Shown here: positions 1 to 5,239 of the stretch, piece after piece
Numbering within the stretch: the first letter of the stretch is position 1
Layout: each line of letters begins with the position of its first letter
NCBI GenBank assembly: GCA_002408725.1
Contig: DHTR01000013.1
Span: 1-7,097 of the forward strand
Direction: 5' to 3'
DNA: 7,097 bases
Source of the DNA: Pelotomaculum sp. UBA5255
Lineage (GTDB): Bacteria > Bacillota > Desulfotomaculia > Desulfotomaculales > Pelotomaculaceae
The notes under the pieces: generated by a model
The model's database searches: none
The model's input: the letters and a program-made list of their open reading frames with translations, nothing else
What the model was told of the DNA's origin: nothing
Program-made: the position numbers and the translations under genes

Positions 1-67
1 TCTTCGGTAGCCACCTTCTGGAGCAGGGCAGCGCTGCGCATCTCCTCCAGAAGGTGGCTACCGAAGA
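1..67. repeat. Perfect 23-bp inverted repeat at window edge, 21-nt loop
   Basis: Bases 1-23 are the exact reverse complement of bases 45-67, with 24-44 as loop. The right arm codes for conserved amidohydrolase sequence (LQKVATED). The left arm, read in the same frame, gives residues that do not fit the family. This pattern suggests that the left arm is an inverted copy of the right arm created by a fold-back chimera at a contig end, not a biological terminator or operator. A real hairpin inside the gene cannot be excluded from sequence alone. Confidence 0.9.
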
Positions 68-380
68 TCCGATGGCACTGCCCTCCTTTGAGGCGCTCAA
101 AATGGCCACCTGTGCCGGGGCGCAGGTCCTTGGTCTGCCGGATGTGGGGGTTTTAAGGCCCGGGATGAAGGCCGACCTGATCCTTGTGGATTTCCGCCGC
201 CCGCACCTTTGCCCCCGGCACGACCTTATTGCTCACATGGTTTATGCCGCCCAGTCCGCTGATGTGGACACGGTTATCATTAACGGGGAAGTGGTTATGG
301 AAGGCAGAATGGTGCTGACCATGGATGAGGAAGAAGTTATGAGGAAAGCGCAGGAATGCGCCTTCCGTATTATTTCTTGA
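3..380 (+). CDS. Amidohydrolase, MtaD/SAH deaminase family (C-terminal part, 5' end missing)
   Basis: This is the C-terminal ~115 residues of a metal-dependent amidohydrolase, probably 5-methylthioadenosine/S-adenosylhomocysteine deaminase, a cytosolic enzyme that removes the 6-amino group of the adenine ring. The visible part covers the last helices of the TIM barrel and the C-terminal beta-sandwich. Family hallmarks are AAHLLQK (from about 33), DPMALPSFEAL, ATCAGAQVLGL, the loop GVLRPGMKADLILVD, then DVDTVIINGEVVMEG. The metal ligands lie upstream and are not visible, so the exact substrate cannot be assigned. The GTG at 54 is internal to the conserved domain and is not the real start, because the frame stays open to the window edge. 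Codons before about position 28 do not fit the family, where an EMR-type motif is expected, and they coincide with an inverted repeat that is probably artefactual. The stop at 378-380 overlaps the convergent aminotransferase gene by 11 bp. Confidence 0.8.
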   Translation, partial: FGSHLLEQGSAAHLLQKVATEDPMALPSFEALKMATCAGAQVLGLPDVGVLRPGMKADLILVDFRRPHLCPRHDLIAHMVYAAQSADVDTVIINGEVVMEGRMVLTMDEEEVMRKAQECAFRIIS

Positions 381-1800
381 TTAGCGATTTAAGCATTGTT
401 TTGGCCCCGGAGGCTGCCATGCCGATAAAGCCCTTATGGGAAGAAAAGATCTTTTCAAGAGCCTCCAAGAGGGTATCCAGTTGTTCCCTGCTCACACCCA
501 GGGGCGGCTCCAGTCGGATCACGTTGGGGTTATTCAGGGTGTATGCAGTAATAATCCGGTATTTATTCAGCAGTTCGCCTGCCACCAGGCTGCCCAGGTA
601 CTCTTCGGAAAGCTTGGAGGCAAGGCCGAAGGTCGCCTTAACGGCCAGACCGCCGGGCTGGTTGAACTCGATGCCCACCATCAGGCCCCGACCCCGCACA
701 TCTTTCACCAGGGGGTATTTTTCTTTCAGCTTGTGGAGGCCCGCCAACAGGTAGTCGCCACTTTCGCGCGCCTGCTCCGGCAGGTTCTCTTCGTAAATTG
801 CTTCCAGCGCTGCTATGGCTGCAGCTGCAGCCCAGGTATTGCCGCCGAATGTGGTGGTGTGCAGGAGTGCTTTCTCCATGCTCCCGTAGGCCTTTTTCCA
901 CACCTCGTCCGTGGTGATGTAGGCCCCGATGGGCATAATCCCGCCGCCAAGTGACTTGGCCAGGCACATGATGTCAGGTGTAATACCATCATGCTGGCAG
1001 GCAAACATCTTCCCGGTCCGTCCCAGGCCGGTCTGAATTTCATCAAAGATCAGCAGCGTACCGTGCCGGGAGCAGATTTGCCTGGCGCCGGATAGGTAGC
1101 CCTCCGGCGGCAGGATGATCCCGCCCTCACCCTGAATGGGCTCCACGATGAAGGCGGCGTGAGTTTTCTCCCGGAGTACGGCTTCCAGGGCCTCCAGGCT
1201 GCCAAAGGGAACCGGGGAGCAGTCCGGAATGAGCGGCGCAAAAACTTTTTGATATTTTTCCCGACCGGTTACGGAGAGCGCGCCCAGGGTCTTGCCGTGG
1301 AAGGAGCCGTGGCAATAAACCAACCCCTGGCGTCCGGTAGCGGCCCGCGCCAGCTTCAGTGCCCCCTCTACCGCCTCGGCCCCGCTGTTGCCGAAGAAGG
1401 AGCGGCGCAGGTTGCCGGGTGTGAAAAGGGCCAGGTTTTTAGCCAGCGCGCCCGCAATTGTTCCCAGGGAGGCCTGGAGCAGGTTGGGCTGTTCCCTGAC
1501 CCGGTCCAGGGCCGCCAGGACTTTCGGATGATTGTGTCCCAGGTTCAGGGCGCCGTATGCTCCTAAAAAATCGAGATACAGGTTGCCCTGGCTGTCCCAG
1601 ACCTGGATACCCTGTGCTTTCGTAAATTGCTTGTCAAAGTTAAGGAGGCCCATCATCATGGCCAGGCTGGCGTTCAGGTAGGTTTTGTGGTTTTCTACAA
1701 CCTGTTCACGGTCCTGTTTCAGGGCACCCTCGAGGGACATCCAGCCGGCCGGTCTCCGGGCTTGTTGAAGAGGGTTATCTTTCGCGTTCAATCTGTTCAT
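370..1800 (-). CDS. Class III PLP aminotransferase, putrescine aminotransferase-like
   Basis: This is a full-length (476 aa) fold-type I, class III aminotransferase. It resembles E. coli putrescine aminotransferase (YgjG/PatA), which moves the terminal amino group of a diamine to 2-oxoglutarate. Visible motifs in order are FGNSGAEAVEGALKLAR (residues 136-152, phosphate binding), SFHGKTLGALS (166-176), EPIQGEGGIILPPEGY (220-235), FDEIQTGLGRTGK (252-264, with Asp253 for the pyridine nitrogen), CLAKSLGGGIMPIGA (279-293, with Lys282 as Schiff-base lysine), HTTTFGGN (314-321) and RLEPPLGVS (429-437). The block from EPIQGEGG to TTTFGGN matches YgjG best, but related enzymes use ornithine, acetylornithine or 4-aminobutyrate, so the substrate is unproven. 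The ATG at 1800 is directly abutted by GGGAG, too close for ribosome binding. The TTG at 1791 (473 aa) has GGGAGATGA at good spacing and may be the real start. The gene stands alone, convergent with the amidohydrolase and divergent from ylxM. Confidence 0.85.
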   Translation of the reverse strand: MNRLNAKDNPLQQARRPAGWMSLEGALKQDREQVVENHKTYLNASLAMMMGLLNFDKQFTKAQGIQVWDSQGNLYLDFLGAYGALNLGHNHPKVLAALDRVREQPNLLQASLGTIAGALAKNLALFTPGNLRRSFFGNSGAEAVEGALKLARAATGRQGLVYCHGSFHGKTLGALSVTGREKYQKVFAPLIPDCSPVPFGSLEALEAVLREKTHAAFIVEPIQGEGGIILPPEGYLSGARQICSRHGTLLIFDEIQTGLGRTGKMFACQHDGITPDIMCLAKSLGGGIMPIGAYITTDEVWKKAYGSMEKALLHTTTFGGNTWAAAAAIAALEAIYEENLPEQARESGDYLLAGLHKLKEKYPLVKDVRGRGLMVGIEFNQPGGLAVKATFGLASKLSEEYLGSLVAGELLNKYRIITAYTLNNPNVIRLEPPLGVSREQLDTLLEALEKIFSSHKGFIGMAASGAKTMLKSLIKK

Positions 1801-1899
1801 CTCCCGTTGTGCTCAAATGTGTGTACAGCTTCTGTTCATATTATTTTCTCTATAGGGCTGGAATAACCTTCAGGATCTCTAAAAAAACTGGACTTTTCC
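1801..1899. other. Divergent spacer with weak minus-strand promoter candidate
   Basis: No gene is seen here. The only minus-strand promoter candidate for the aminotransferase is TAATAT (1838-1843 as read on the minus strand) 17 bp from TTATTC (1861-1866). It matches a sigma-A -10 at 4 of 6 positions but a -35 at only 2 of 6, so it is weak or needs an activator. A run of seven A at 1881-1887 lies just upstream of the plus-strand -35 and could act as an UP-like element for ylxM. I found no convincing operator or riboswitch. Confidence 0.3.
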
Positions 1900-1928
1900 T
1901 TGACACAGCTGATCCATTCGAGTAAAAT
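1900..1928 (+). promoter_or_regulatory. Sigma-A-type promoter for the ylxM-ffh operon
   Basis: The -35 element TTGACA (1900-1905) is a perfect consensus, the spacer is 17 bp, and the -10 element TAAAAT (1923-1928) matches 5 of 6 consensus bases. An A-tract at 1881-1887 sits upstream. The predicted transcription start is near 1935, giving a leader of about 30 nt before ylxM. No equally good promoter is seen before trmD ends, so this probably drives ylxM through trmD. Confidence 0.85.
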
Positions 1929-1930
1929 CT

Positions 1931-1958
1931 ATCTGTAAAGGAAAAGACCTTTATAGGT
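1931..1958 (+). promoter_or_regulatory. Hairpin at predicted 5' end of ylxM mRNA
   Basis: The core is TAAAGG (1936-1941), a 6-nt loop, then CCTTTA (1948-1953), a perfect 6-bp stem. On DNA it extends outward to 1931/1958 with three Watson-Crick pairs and two G-U pairs. With a start near 1935 only the core would be fully transcribed. It lies immediately before the purine-rich AGGTAGGTGG ribosome-binding region. It could protect the 5' end, modulate initiation, or be an operator half-site pair. Confidence 0.45.
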
Positions 1959-1964
1959 AGGTGG

Positions 1965-2324
1965 GTGAGGGCAGTGTTGGAAAAGGTAGCCCGGATCACG
2001 ATGCTCTACGACTTTTACGGCCAGCTTTTGACCGACCGCCAGAGAGATTTTGTGGAATTTTATTATGGACAGAACCTATCCCTTGGCGAGATTGCCGGGG
2101 AGTTTAACGTGACCCGCCAGTCTGTGCACGACACATTGAAAAGGGCGGAGCAGCTTCTAGCCCATTACGAAGAAAAGCTGGGTCTGGTCGCAAGGTACCG
2201 GGCAGAAAGAGAAAAGCTGGTTGCCGCTGCCGGCCTGCTGGACGAGTGCAGTTCTACGGTTGAAGATGATCGCGTGCAGCGGGTAAAGGAAATCCTCTAC
2301 GAATTTCTGGAAACAGGAGATTAA
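1965..2324 (+). CDS. ylxM: YlxM/p13 family (UPF0122) SRP-associated DNA/RNA-binding-like protein
   Basis: This is a small (119 aa) helix-turn-helix protein of the YlxM/p13 family, which is encoded next to ffh in Firmicutes and has been reported to associate with the signal recognition particle. The N-terminal segment (ARITMLYDFYGQLLTDRQ, about residues 9-26) and the sigma-70 region 4-like HTH (LSLGEIAGEFNVTRQSVHDTLKRAEQLL, about 38-65, split by a turn near 47) are characteristic. A charged, coiled-coil-like helix follows (about 60-90). The tail (about 95-119) is less typical. The family is usually about 105-120 aa. The start is uncertain: GTG 1965 follows AGGTAGGTG, but GTG 1974 (116 aa, VLEKVARITM) aligns better with the B. 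subtilis N-terminus (MSLEKTTRMN) and has GGGTGAGG upstream. It is the first gene after the strong promoter and ends 30 bp before ffh. The ftsY gene that often precedes ylxM is absent. Confidence 0.9.
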   Translation: MRAVLEKVARITMLYDFYGQLLTDRQRDFVEFYYGQNLSLGEIAGEFNVTRQSVHDTLKRAEQLLAHYEEKLGLVARYRAEREKLVAAAGLLDECSSTVEDDRVQRVKEILYEFLETGD

Positions 2325-2354
2325 GGCTCGAGATAAAAAAGGGGGGACCCGGGC

Positions 2355-3704
2355 ATGTTTGCCAATCTCGCTGAAAGGCTGCAGGAAACATTTAAAAAGA
2401 TGAGGGGGAAAGGGCGCCTCACCGAGGCTGATGTCAACGAGGCCCTGCGTGAAGTGCGTCTGGCCCTTCTGGAAGCGGATGTAAACTTTAAAGTAGTGAA
2501 GGACTTTGTAGCCCGGATCAAAGAGAGGGCAGTAGGACAGGAACTGCTCAGCAGTCTGAACCCTGCCCAGCATGTTATAAAGATTGTTCACGATGAGCTG
2601 ACCACGCTCATGGGAGGTTCCAACAGTAAAATCAATATGGCCCCCAAACCCCCCACCATCATCATGATGGTGGGCCTCAACGGCGCCGGTAAAACCACGA
2701 CCAGCGCCAAGCTGGCCAACCTCCTGCGCAAGCAGGGCAGGCGGCCGCTGCTGGTGGCTGCGGATGTTTACAGGCCGGCTGCCATTAAGCAACTGCAGGT
2801 TCTTGGGGGTCAGTTGAATATACAAGTATTTGCCCTGGAGGACCGGGGGGATCCCGTGGCCATCAGCCTGGCCGCCGTGGAAAAAGCTTCGGTGGGCGGA
2901 TTTGACATGGTTATCATTGATACCGCAGGGCGCCAGGAAGTAAATGAGGAGCTTATGGCTGAGCTGGAATCTCTGAACGATTCGCTTCAGCCGCATGAAA
3001 TTCTCCTTGTGGTGGATGCCATGACCGGTCAGGCCGCAGTGAATGTCGCCGAAACCTTTAACAGGCGCCTCGAGCTAGACGGGGTGGTTCTGACCAAGCT
3101 GGACGGTGATACCCGGGGCGGCGCCGCCCTGTCTGTCCGCTCGGTCACCGGCAAGCCGATTAAGTTTGCCGGCGTTGGCGAAAAACTGGACGCCCTGGAG
3201 CCCTTCCATCCCGACCGGATGGCCGAGCGGATTCTGGGAATGGGCGATATGCTTACACTTATTGAAAAAGCCCAGGAAAACTTCGACGCTGAGCAGATGG
3301 TCAAGATGCAGAAGAAAATCAGGTCGATGGAGTTTACCCTGGACGACTTTCTAGAGCAGCTCTCTCACGTGAAAAAGATGGGCCCCCTTGAGCAAGTCCT
3401 GGGGATGATTCCCGGCCTGGGTGGGATGAAGAAACTGAAGGACATCCAGGTAGATGAAAAGGAACTTGTTTTCGTGGAGGCCATTATCCACTCCATGACG
3501 CCGGGTGAGCGGCGAGAACCGGAGCGGGTTTTAAACGGCGGTCGGAAGCGGCGGATTGCCAGGGGCAGCGGTACTTCCGTGCAGGAGGTAAACCGCCTGC
3601 TCAAGCAGTTTGAGCAGACCAAGAAAATGATGAGGCAGTTACTGGACATGGAAAAAAGCATGAAGAAGGGCGGAAAACTTCCAAAGATGCCTTTCTTGGG
3701 CTGA
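2355..3704 (+). CDS. ffh: Signal recognition particle GTPase Ffh (SRP54)
   Basis: This is the protein subunit of the signal recognition particle. It binds signal sequences of nascent membrane and secreted proteins, 4.5S/6S SRP RNA and the receptor FtsY, and uses GTP in targeting to SecYEG. At 449 aa it has the usual length. An N domain (1-about 95) with the LREVRLALLEADVNFKVVK segment precedes the G domain: P-loop GLNGAGKTTT (107-116), DVYRPAAIKQL (137-147, insertion-box side), DTAGR (189-193), TKLDGDTRGGAALS (247-260) and FAGVGEKLDALEPFHP (271-286). The methionine-rich M domain (about 300-449) contains the SRP RNA-binding motif RRIARGSGTSVQEVN (399-413) and the finger-loop region around GMIPGLGGMKK. 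Two positions differ from what I expect for Ffh: Asn109 where Gln is usual, and Gln194 after DTAGR where Leu is usual. The ATG has an AGGGGGGA ribosome site 7 nt upstream. The neighbours are ylxM and rpsP. Confidence 0.97.
   Translation: MFANLAERLQETFKKMRGKGRLTEADVNEALREVRLALLEADVNFKVVKDFVARIKERAVGQELLSSLNPAQHVIKIVHDELTTLMGGSNSKINMAPKPPTIIMMVGLNGAGKTTTSAKLANLLRKQGRRPLLVAADVYRPAAIKQLQVLGGQLNIQVFALEDRGDPVAISLAAVEKASVGGFDMVIIDTAGRQEVNEELMAELESLNDSLQPHEILLVVDAMTGQAAVNVAETFNRRLELDGVVLTKLDGDTRGGAALSVRSVTGKPIKFAGVGEKLDALEPFHPDRMAERILGMGDMLTLIEKAQENFDAEQMVKMQKKIRSMEFTLDDFLEQLSHVKKMGPLEQVLGMIPGLGGMKKLKDIQVDEKELVFVEAIIHSMTPGERREPERVLNGGRKRRIARGSGTSVQEVNRLLKQFEQTKKMMRQLLDMEKSMKKGGKLPKMPFLG
2652..2674. 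repeat. 23-nt palindrome inside ffh, before the P-loop
   Basis: Arms 2652-2662 and 2664-2674 are perfect reverse complements (11 bp) around a single C at 2663. As RNA the inner bases would form a 5-nt loop on a 9-bp stem rich in G-C. It encodes the conserved strand just before the GTPase P-loop (PTIIMMVG), so coding constraint and Ile/Met codon choice may explain it. Function is unknown. Confidence 0.6.
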
Positions 3705-3712
3705 TACGAAGC

Positions 3713-3723
3713 AAAGGAGGTGA
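3713..3723 (+). promoter_or_regulatory. Consensus Shine-Dalgarno fixing the rpsP start
   Basis: AAAGGAGGTGA is complementary to the 16S rRNA 3' end along its full length and stands 5 nt before the ATG at 3729. It settles the rpsP start at 3729: the in-frame GTG at 3720 lies inside this site and cannot be the start. Confidence 0.9.
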
Positions 3724-3728
3724 GGACA

Positions 3729-4007
3729 ATGGCCGTTAGAATCCGTTTGAAAAGGATGGGCGCCAAAAAGGCCCCGTTTTATCGCATTGTGGTAGCTGAT
3801 TCCCGTTCACCCAGAGATGGCAGGTTTATCGAGGAAATCGGGTACTACGATCCCTTGAAAGTTCCTGTAGTCATCAAAATTGACCAGGAGAAGGCATTGA
3901 ACTGGTTGAAAAAGGGAGCCCAGCTTTCAGAAACCGCTAAAGCCCTGTTCAACAAAGCAGGGGTTTTTAAGAATGAAACAGTCACTGAAGCGGAAGAGGG
4001 TCAGTAA
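3729..4007 (+). CDS. rpsP: 30S ribosomal protein S16
   Basis: S16 is a primary-type assembly protein of the small ribosomal subunit that binds 16S rRNA in the body of the 30S particle. The 92-aa product has the family signature at its start: MAVRIRLKRMG, then KAPFYRIVVADSRSPRDG (residues 14-31) and FIEEIGYYDPLK (33-44). The C-terminal half has the NWLKKGAQ helix region; the commonly seen Pro after GAQ is Leu here (GAQLSET), a mild variation. The acidic tail (ETVTEAEEGQ) is typical of Gram-positive S16. It lies 24 bp after ffh and 15 bp before khpA, and ends in tandem stops (TAA TAG). Confidence 0.97.
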   Translation: MAVRIRLKRMGAKKAPFYRIVVADSRSPRDGRFIEEIGYYDPLKVPVVIKIDQEKALNWLKKGAQLSETAKALFNKAGVFKNETVTEAEEGQ

Positions 4008-4022
4008 TAGGGAGGCTATTTT

Positions 4023-4250
4023 ATGAAAGAACTTGTAGAAATTTTCGCCAAAGCCCTCGTTGACCAGCCGGAAAAAGTAGTGGTAGATCTGATTGAAAAG
4101 GATAAATCAATTGTTATTGAACTCAAAGTAGCCCAGGAAGATATGGGAAAAGTCATCGGCAAGCAGGGGCGGATCGCCAAGGCCATGCGCATGGTGGTCA
4201 AGGCGGCCGCAACCCGGCAGAATAAAAAGGTTATGGTTGAAATAGTCTAA
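4023..4250 (+). CDS. khpA: KhpA, KH-domain RNA-binding protein
   Basis: This is a 75-aa single type II KH-domain protein (YlqC/KhpA, formerly UPF0109) located between rpsP and rimM as in other Firmicutes. KhpA binds RNA and, in species where it has been studied, partners with KhpB (Jag/EloR) in post-transcriptional control of cell elongation and division. KhpB is not in this window. The nucleic-acid-binding loop is seen as GKVIGKQGRIAKAMR (residues 42-56), with GKQG at 46-49 as the GxxG motif. The N-terminal helix is MKELVEIFAKALVDQPE. Full family length. A GGGAGG ribosome site precedes the ATG by 7 nt. The spacing implies co-transcription with rpsP. Confidence 0.93.
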   Translation: MKELVEIFAKALVDQPEKVVVDLIEKDKSIVIELKVAQEDMGKVIGKQGRIAKAMRMVVKAAATRQNKKVMVEIV

Positions 4251-4263
4251 AGATGAAGCGGGA

Positions 4264-4279
4264 GGACTAGATTAAGTCC
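4264..4279 (+). other. Small hairpin with orphan SD-like site in khpA-ylqD spacer
   Basis: GGACT (4264-4268) pairs with AGTCC (4275-4279) around a 6-nt loop. The left arm overlaps a GGGAGGA Shine-Dalgarno-like sequence (4260-4266) that has no ATG, GTG or TTG at normal spacing. The functional site for ylqD is AGGAGG at 4282-4287. It may be a weak processing or translational element, or chance. Confidence 0.25.
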
Positions 4280-4296
4280 ATAGGAGGAAGCAACCC

Positions 4297-4734
4297 ATGG
4301 AAAGCCTGAACTTGATCCGGCCTGTTTTGGTCAAGGTAAAAGTTACCGAATCCTTCAAAGCGAAAGCTGCCGCAGAGCACCAGAATGCCATCCGCCGCCT
4401 TGAAATGGAAATGGAGCATATCGATATCCAGGAAAAGCGGCTGGTCCCCGAACTGGAGAAGAAAAACCCGGAGGGGGTTTCTGCTGCCAGGCAGACCCTG
4501 AATCAGGAGAAGGGCCGAATGACGGGGGAACGACAGAAACTGCTCCAACGGCTGAAAGAAATCGGCAAGCTAGCCCTGGATTCTGAGGTGATCTTAGGAA
4601 AGATGGAAAGCCCCGTGACCCTTCAAGTTGGAGATGACTGGAGCCGGGTGATGAATGTTGAAATTATCCTGAAAGACGGTATTATAATTGAAATCAGACA
4701 GGGCGGGGCCGGAGTGGACCGCGTAGATGTCTGA
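4297..4734 (+). CDS. ylqD: YlqD family protein (uncharacterised, coiled coil)
   Basis: This 145-aa protein matches the YlqD family by position (between khpA and rimM, as in Bacillus) and by architecture; its biochemical function is not known to me. Residues 10-20 form a short beta-like segment (VLVKVKVTESF). Residues about 20-92 are highly charged and alpha-helical with heptad-like spacing, consistent with a coiled coil. Residues 94-134 return to beta-like sequence with the recognisable SEVILGKMESPVTLQVGDDW segment, and EIILKDGIIIEIR follows. There is no signal peptide or membrane segment, so it is probably cytosolic. The tail GGAGVDRVDV overlaps the start of rimM by 8 nt, suggesting translational coupling. 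AGGAGG at 4282-4287 stands 9 nt before the ATG. The setting suggests a role in RNA or ribosome biology, but this is inference from neighbours only. Confidence 0.85.
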   Translation: MESLNLIRPVLVKVKVTESFKAKAAAEHQNAIRRLEMEMEHIDIQEKRLVPELEKKNPEGVSAARQTLNQEKGRMTGERQKLLQRLKEIGKLALDSEVILGKMESPVTLQVGDDWSRVMNVEIILKDGIIIEIRQGGAGVDRVDV

Positions 4735-5239
4735 GGAGTACATCCGGGTTGGAAAAATCCTGAGCACTCAGGGCTGCCGCGGAGCTGTCCGCGTTTTGCC
4801 CCTGACCGACTATCCGGAGCGTTTTCAGAAGATGGGCCGGGTGAAGGTCCAGTTCAAAGAGGCCAGGAAGGATTTTCAGATTGAAGAAGTAAGCACGCAT
4901 AACAAGTTTCTAATCATGAAGTTCCGTGAAATTGATGATATGGACACAGCGGAGCAACTGAAAGGTGGGTTCCTGGAGGTTACCCGCGACGAACTGGTTC
5001 CCCTCCCGGAGGATCGCTTCTACATCTTTGAGATCATCGGACTGAAGGTTTATGATCTCTCGGGCGCTTGTTTAGGTCAGGTGACAGATGTGCTCCAGAC
5101 GGGGGCCAACGACGTTTACGTGGTTGAAACCGGGGGCAGGCCCCTGTTAATTCCGGCGCTTAAGCAGGTGGTCAGGGAAATCGACCTGCCCGGGCGTAGG
5201 ATGCGGGTGGAACTGCTGGAAGGGCTGATGGACGAATGA
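4727..5239 (+). CDS. rimM: Ribosome maturation factor RimM
   Basis: RimM binds S19 and the 30S head and helps late maturation of 16S rRNA. The 170-aa product has the usual two domains: an N-terminal RimM beta-barrel (about 5-88, starting IRVGKILSTQGCRGAVRVLPLTD, residues 6-28) and a C-terminal PRC-barrel (about 95-167) with FYIFEIIGLKVYD (98-110), TGANDVYVVE (125-134), LLIPALKQVVREIDL (140-154) and the closing VELLEGLMDE. The normally conserved THG of the first motif reads TQG here (Gln15). Its ATG lies inside the end of ylqD, with only a modest GGAG 12 nt upstream, so translation is probably coupled to ylqD. The stop overlaps the trmD start as ATGA. Confidence 0.95.
   Translation: MSEEYIRVGKILSTQGCRGAVRVLPLTDYPERFQKMGRVKVQFKEARKDFQIEEVSTHNKFLIMKFREIDDMDTAEQLKGGFLEVTRDELVPLPEDRFYIFEIIGLKVYDLSGACLGQVTDVLQTGANDVYVVETGGRPLLIPALKQVVREIDLPGRRMRVELLEGLMDE

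Noticed and set aside
54..56. GTG as start of a short 108-aa protein
   Set aside because: It falls in the middle of the conserved amidohydrolase C-terminal domain (LQKVATEDP), and the frame is open upstream to the window edge, so the gene is truncated rather than short.
1..67. Inverted repeat as transposon end or rho-independent terminator
   Set aside because: There is no transposase, target duplication or T-run, and it lies inside an open coding frame at the window edge; an artefact explains it better.
436..954. Plus-strand open frame (172 codons) within the aminotransferase gene
   Set aside because: The minus strand encodes intact aminotransferase motifs here. The plus frame shows no recognisable domain and is an antisense shadow.
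1801..1964. Riboswitch or T-box in the divergent spacer
   Set aside because: The leader of ylxM is only about 30 nt, too short, and the minus-strand leader shows no conserved T-box or riboswitch motif that I can recognise.
2157..2996. Long minus-strand open frame (279 codons) opposite ylxM/ffh
   Set aside because: It lies opposite clearly conserved ylxM and ffh coding sequence, its translation resembles no family I know, and it has no promoter. It is a shadow of high-GC codon use.
3720..3722. GTG as rpsP start
   Set aside because: It lies within the AAAGGAGGTGA ribosome site. ATG 3729 gives the universal S16 N-terminus MAVRIRL.
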